From an uncultured Collinsella sp. (lineage in GTDB: Bacteria; Actinomycetota; Coriobacteriia; Coriobacteriales; Coriobacteriaceae): a stretch of DNA of 64,000 nucleotides. Of the stretch, positions 61,190 through 64,000 are shown one piece after another. The stretch spans positions 55,413 to 119,412 of the forward strand of contig CATYVQ010000008.1 of assembly GCA_958413895.1 (NCBI GenBank), in the 5' to 3' direction. A program made the position numbers and the translations under genes. The notes beneath the pieces were generated by a model. That model searched no databases. It had not been told where the DNA came from and saw only the letters and a list, made by a program, of their open reading frames with translations. Position 1 is the first letter of the stretch; every line of letters starts with the position of its first letter.

Positions 61190-61280
61190 TGGCGGAGAGC
61201 TGGGGATTCGAACCCCAGATGCCCTTTTGGGGCATACTCGCTTAGCAGGCGAGCACCTTCGGCCTCTCGGTCAGCTCTCC
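61190..61280 (-). tRNA. tRNA-Ser (anticodon GCU)
   Basis: The 91-base gene has a 7-bp acceptor stem (GGAGAGC with GCTCTCC), discriminator G and encoded CCA. The anticodon arm is CTCGC-CTGCTAA-GCGAG, so the anticodon is GCT, reading AGC and AGU. A long variable arm (ATGCCCCAAAAGGGCAT) confirms the serine class, and the T-loop is TTCGAAT. A terminator follows. Confidence 0.96.
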
Positions 61281-61375
61281 GTAACAGCCGTTCTATAGTA
61301 ACCAAACAGCCGAAGTTGAGCAAGAGGGAATTTTCTAATTGCCTAGCGGCCTTTCATCCTTGCAGTTTTTCGCCC

Positions 61376-63817
61376 CTACCCCAGCGAGCGGTTGAGGGAG
61401 CCGAGCTCGTCGTTACCCATGGTGCGCCACATTTGGAAGATGCAACCGCGTGCCAGGAAAAAGAAGCCGTTGTCGACCAGTTGCACAGCGGCATCTGCCA
61501 GCTGATTCGTCACGGCGGACACTGGCGGCAGCTCGAGTCCAGCCTTGCGGATAATCTCGACCGCTTCCTCGAACGTCGGAGGCTCGCTGACGCCCATCTC
61601 GTTCATAAGGCCCTGCATTTCTTCCAGCGCGCTGCTGCCCGACTCCTCGCCGCGCGGCACTAGACGGTAACAAGCCAGCGCCAGGTCGAGCTGATCGCAA
61701 TTCCAATAGGCAAACGCCAAGCGATAGAACAGGTAGCCAATTGCAGAACGATCGCTAGCAATACGTAGGCCGTGGCGCGCCACCTCGATAACCTCGTCAA
61801 AGCGCTCCAGACGCGCAAGCACGTTGATGAGCGCAAAGTGCGATTGCATGGACGAGCGCGCCAGATCGTAAAGATGGCGCACCTCGGGTAGCGCTCGTTC
61901 AAAGTCCTCTTGCTCGGCGTAAAAGCTGCAGATCTCGTGCTGGGCAAAGTACAGCGCATCGGGCGCACGAAGGATTCGCACAGAGCGGTCTTCTTCCAAC
62001 ACCGGTAGCACCATGCGCACCAGCTGGTTATCGCAAAACTGCGTTTGAACCGGACCTGTCGCCAAAAGCTCGGCGACGGCGCACTTAGCCTCCAACTCCT
62101 CGGCAAGACGGGAAAAGCCTTCAAAAGCACCTGTACGGTCGACTTTTGCCTGCTCGCGCAATTCAACAACACGGGCCACGTATGGGTCGTCGTCCTCTTC
62201 CATGACCTCCAACTCGTCAGCCGTATCGGCAAGCAGCAGATCGCGCAGCGCCGGCGGCAGCGCGCGATGGTCATCACGCGGACGAGCATGAACCTCCGCA
62301 GGCTCAATCGTCGCCGGAGCTGTTGACTCATACGCCTCAAGCACACGCTTGCACGGCATATCGTCCATGTCCATGCTCTCAAGATCCTTGGCGACAGGCA
62401 CGCAATCGGCCAGATAGGCCGCGCGCCCAAAGAAATACGTTGCGACAACGCGCTCGCCCTGCTCACTGTCGGGAGCAGCAATCTGCACATAGCAGCGCGT
62501 GATGCAGGCGCCCGCGGCAAAACACGCTGCCGCAAGTGTGAGTGCCACGCGCGCATCGTGCTCCGCGGCCCAGATCGCACGCGTGTCCTCGTCCAGCTCG
62601 CGCCAGGCGTCATCTTGGGCGTCGTATTCACGTTGCGGCATGGCATCCACGACAGAGTGCCCAAACCGAACGAGCATAATCCCCTCGGCAACGTTTGCCC
62701 GATAGGTATAGTCGAGCCGCGTGACCACGTTGAGCGCCTCAACGATTCGCGCAAAACGCGTGCGCACGTCCCACTCGCCGCCCGGCTGGCACGAAACCGT
62801 TCCCGGCTTGGCCCACGGGTTATCGCTCGAAGCCGTATCGAGCAGTCGGGGAACATCGTTGGTCGTCTTGGCGATATGCCACGCATCAAAGAGCGCGCAG
62901 CCCTCAAGGCTCGGCGAGGATGCCGCAGGGACCAATCCGGCCCCGATGCGCTCAAGGATGCCGGAGAGGCGGTTGAGACGGCACTCGATGGCAAGCAGCA
63001 TGTCAATCTCGTCCTGGTCCAACAGGCTACGATCAAAATTGAGATAGAAAATCTTTGAGCGATCAATGCGAGCCAGGCTCATCTCGGACTTGGCAGCGAT
63101 GGTGCGCAGGCGGGGCAAGTCAATTTCGCTCATAAGGGCGGCGGCATAGCGCTCGATACCGCTCGGATTCTCGGCATGGTCAACGCGGTAAAGCAGCGTC
63201 TCGATAGCATCGGGGAGCGGTGCCGTGTTAAAGCCCAAAAACACCTCGACCGGCTCGGACAACTTTACGAGCTTGATCTTGTCGACAACGTTTTGCATAC
63301 CCTCGTCGAGTCCGCCGGCGCCCGCCGTGTTCGCAATAGCATTTTCGGAGTCAGCGAATATCACGTAGCGCAAGAACATCGAAGCCATGAACTCGCCGTA
63401 AGGAAGGGCGCGGGTCGAATTCCATGTCTCGTGGTCGGACTGTTCGCGCATGGGACCTTCGGGAGAGCCGGCAGTTTGCGCGCACGCGCGCATTGCACCG
63501 TTGGCTTCCCTTACCATAATCTCACCAATACCGGAATCCGACTCGTCAAGGACCAGTTCCATGTCGGGATCGTTGGGTAGCGGAGCCTCGCTGACGGGGC
63601 GGTCCACCTTATACACCTCACCCGAAACGCTTACGTAGCCCAAAAGCGACACATGACTTTTGCCAACGAATTCGACGACATAACAAGATTCATGCTGGTC
63701 CTCGCCAAAGAGTTTCCAGACCACGCCATATGAGCGTCCCGCAGGCTGCTCGGGCATCGCCGAAAAGCGCTTCTTGGGATCGAGAAACCTGAGCTTGTAT
63801 GTCGGACGCTCTGCCAC
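61376..63817 (-). CDS. large cytoplasmic protein of unknown function, TPR-like C-terminus
   Basis: An 813-residue acidic protein without signal peptide or membrane helix, which I do not recognise. The C-terminal third (from about residue 610) is helical with Ala/Tyr/Leu spacing like tetratricopeptide repeats (for example HFALINVLARLERFDEVIEVARHGL and IGYLFYRLAFAYWNCDQLDLALACYRLV). The middle holds an Asp/Glu-rich linker (ADTADELEVMEEDDDP). The N-terminal half has no motif I can name. AGGGTGA about eight bases before a GTG supports the start. It lies between tRNA-Ser and a second tRNA. Confidence 0.8.
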   Translation of the reverse strand: MAERPTYKLRFLDPKKRFSAMPEQPAGRSYGVVWKLFGEDQHESCYVVEFVGKSHVSLLGYVSVSGEVYKVDRPVSEAPLPNDPDMELVLDESDSGIGEIMVREANGAMRACAQTAGSPEGPMREQSDHETWNSTRALPYGEFMASMFLRYVIFADSENAIANTAGAGGLDEGMQNVVDKIKLVKLSEPVEVFLGFNTAPLPDAIETLLYRVDHAENPSGIERYAAALMSEIDLPRLRTIAAKSEMSLARIDRSKIFYLNFDRSLLDQDEIDMLLAIECRLNRLSGILERIGAGLVPAASSPSLEGCALFDAWHIAKTTNDVPRLLDTASSDNPWAKPGTVSCQPGGEWDVRTRFARIVEALNVVTRLDYTYRANVAEGIMLVRFGHSVVDAMPQREYDAQDDAWRELDEDTRAIWAAEHDARVALTLAAACFAAGACITRCYVQIAAPDSEQGERVVATYFFGRAAYLADCVPVAKDLESMDMDDMPCKRVLEAYESTAPATIEPAEVHARPRDDHRALPPALRDLLLADTADELEVMEEDDDPYVARVVELREQAKVDRTGAFEGFSRLAEELEAKCAVAELLATGPVQTQFCDNQLVRMVLPVLEEDRSVRILRAPDALYFAQHEICSFYAEQEDFERALPEVRHLYDLARSSMQSHFALINVLARLERFDEVIEVARHGLRIASDRSAIGYLFYRLAFAYWNCDQLDLALACYRLVPRGEESGSSALEEMQGLMNEMGVSEPPTFEEAVEIIRKAGLELPPVSAVTNQLADAAVQLVDNGFFFLARGCIFQMWRTMGNDELGSLNRSLG

Positions 63818-63940
63818 GAAATATCACCCTGATCGGTCGCTTGAAGAAGGAGTGGTCGCGAATAAGTCGCGACATCTACTCGGAATCTTACACGAGTCGA
63901 CAGGAAATCGTCCCTTTGGACAAAAGCACTCAAGCTAGCG

Positions 63941-63973
63941 TAAAAGAAAAGCCCCCGTTGCCGGGAGCTTTAA
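63941..63973 (-). terminator. terminator of the tRNA at the window end
   Basis: AAGCTCCCGG and CCGGG-GGCTT-type arms (about 63948-63971) form a GC-rich stem around CAA, followed on the minus strand by TTTTCTTTT. Confidence 0.75.
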
Positions 63974-63980
63974 TCTCAAA

Positions 63981-64000
63981 TGGTGCGGCGTATAGGATTC
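63981..64000 (-). tRNA. partial tRNA (3' end only)
   Basis: Read on the minus strand, the last 20 bases end ACGCCGC-A-CCA, preceded by a T-stem strand CCTAT and the end of a T-loop (GAAT). This is a tRNA acceptor 3' strand with encoded CCA and discriminator A; the rest, including the anticodon, lies beyond the window. The discriminator argues against serine. Confidence 0.75.

Noticed and set aside
1..64000. CRISPR arrays, insertion sequences or prophage
   Set aside because: No regular repeat-spacer array, transposase, integrase or phage structural gene was found on either strand.

Overview
The window is a GC-rich, tightly packed bacterial segment. Gene content suggests a gut coriobacterium (Actinomycetota, probably Collinsella or a close relative): a pectin/uronate locus, a lactate-racemase (Lar) locus, FeoAB with a FeoB-associated Cys-rich protein, many solo regulators, and dense long-stem hairpins at gene ends. 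The species assignment is inference. I see 47 protein-coding loci (one an internally deleted transporter relic), one complete tRNA and one tRNA cut by the window end. No rRNA, CRISPR array or insertion sequence was found.

Region 1 (1-17200) is a pectin-utilisation island, all on the minus strand. A GPH-family importer, a GH28 polygalacturonase, two alpha/beta hydrolases (one fused to a CE8 pectin methylesterase), an SGNH esterase and a GH105 unsaturated-uronyl hydrolase feed uxaC-uxaB-uxaA, which convert galacturonate to 2-keto-3-deoxygluconate. None of the enzymes shows a signal peptide, so oligomers appear to be imported and dismantled in the cytoplasm. A LacI-family repressor gene follows uxaC. 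Three promoters carry pairs of the palindrome GGTGAACGTTCACC 38-41 bp apart; the upstream copy contains the -35 element and the second lies near or downstream of the -10.

Region 2 (17300-23000) holds feoA2-feoA-feoB plus the Cys-rich partner, a solo HPr with Asp at position 46, and an APC-type amino-acid antiporter. Region 3 (23100-28000) is an EbgC/EbgA-type beta-galactosidase operon divergent from a second LacI regulator, with three TGCAACCGGTTGYA operators arranged like those of the pectin regulon. Region 4 (28200-43700) contains aspS, serB, the lar locus (larB, a LarC lacking its C-terminal domain, a TetR regulator, larA-larD), ppc, hisS, a collapsed MFS gene, an M20 amidohydrolase and a DMT exporter.

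Region 5 (43900-64000) is envelope and signalling: two tandem YhgE/Pip membrane proteins, htpG, a GNAT enzyme, a capsule-type tyrosine phosphatase/kinase/adaptor trio without polysaccharide genes, PhoR/PhoP-like kinase and regulator with pstB, a VanS/VanR-like pair divergent from a D,D-carboxypeptidase, tRNA-Ser(GCU), and an 813-residue protein of unknown function.

The most unusual non-coding feature is a set of long hairpins whose stems differ completely between copies while internal loops and apex are identical. The two best copies, at 33432-33556 and 36063-36189, both have 29-bp outer stems. Further repeat families with conserved loops, and two roughly 200-bp inverted-repeat elements, lie in other gaps.
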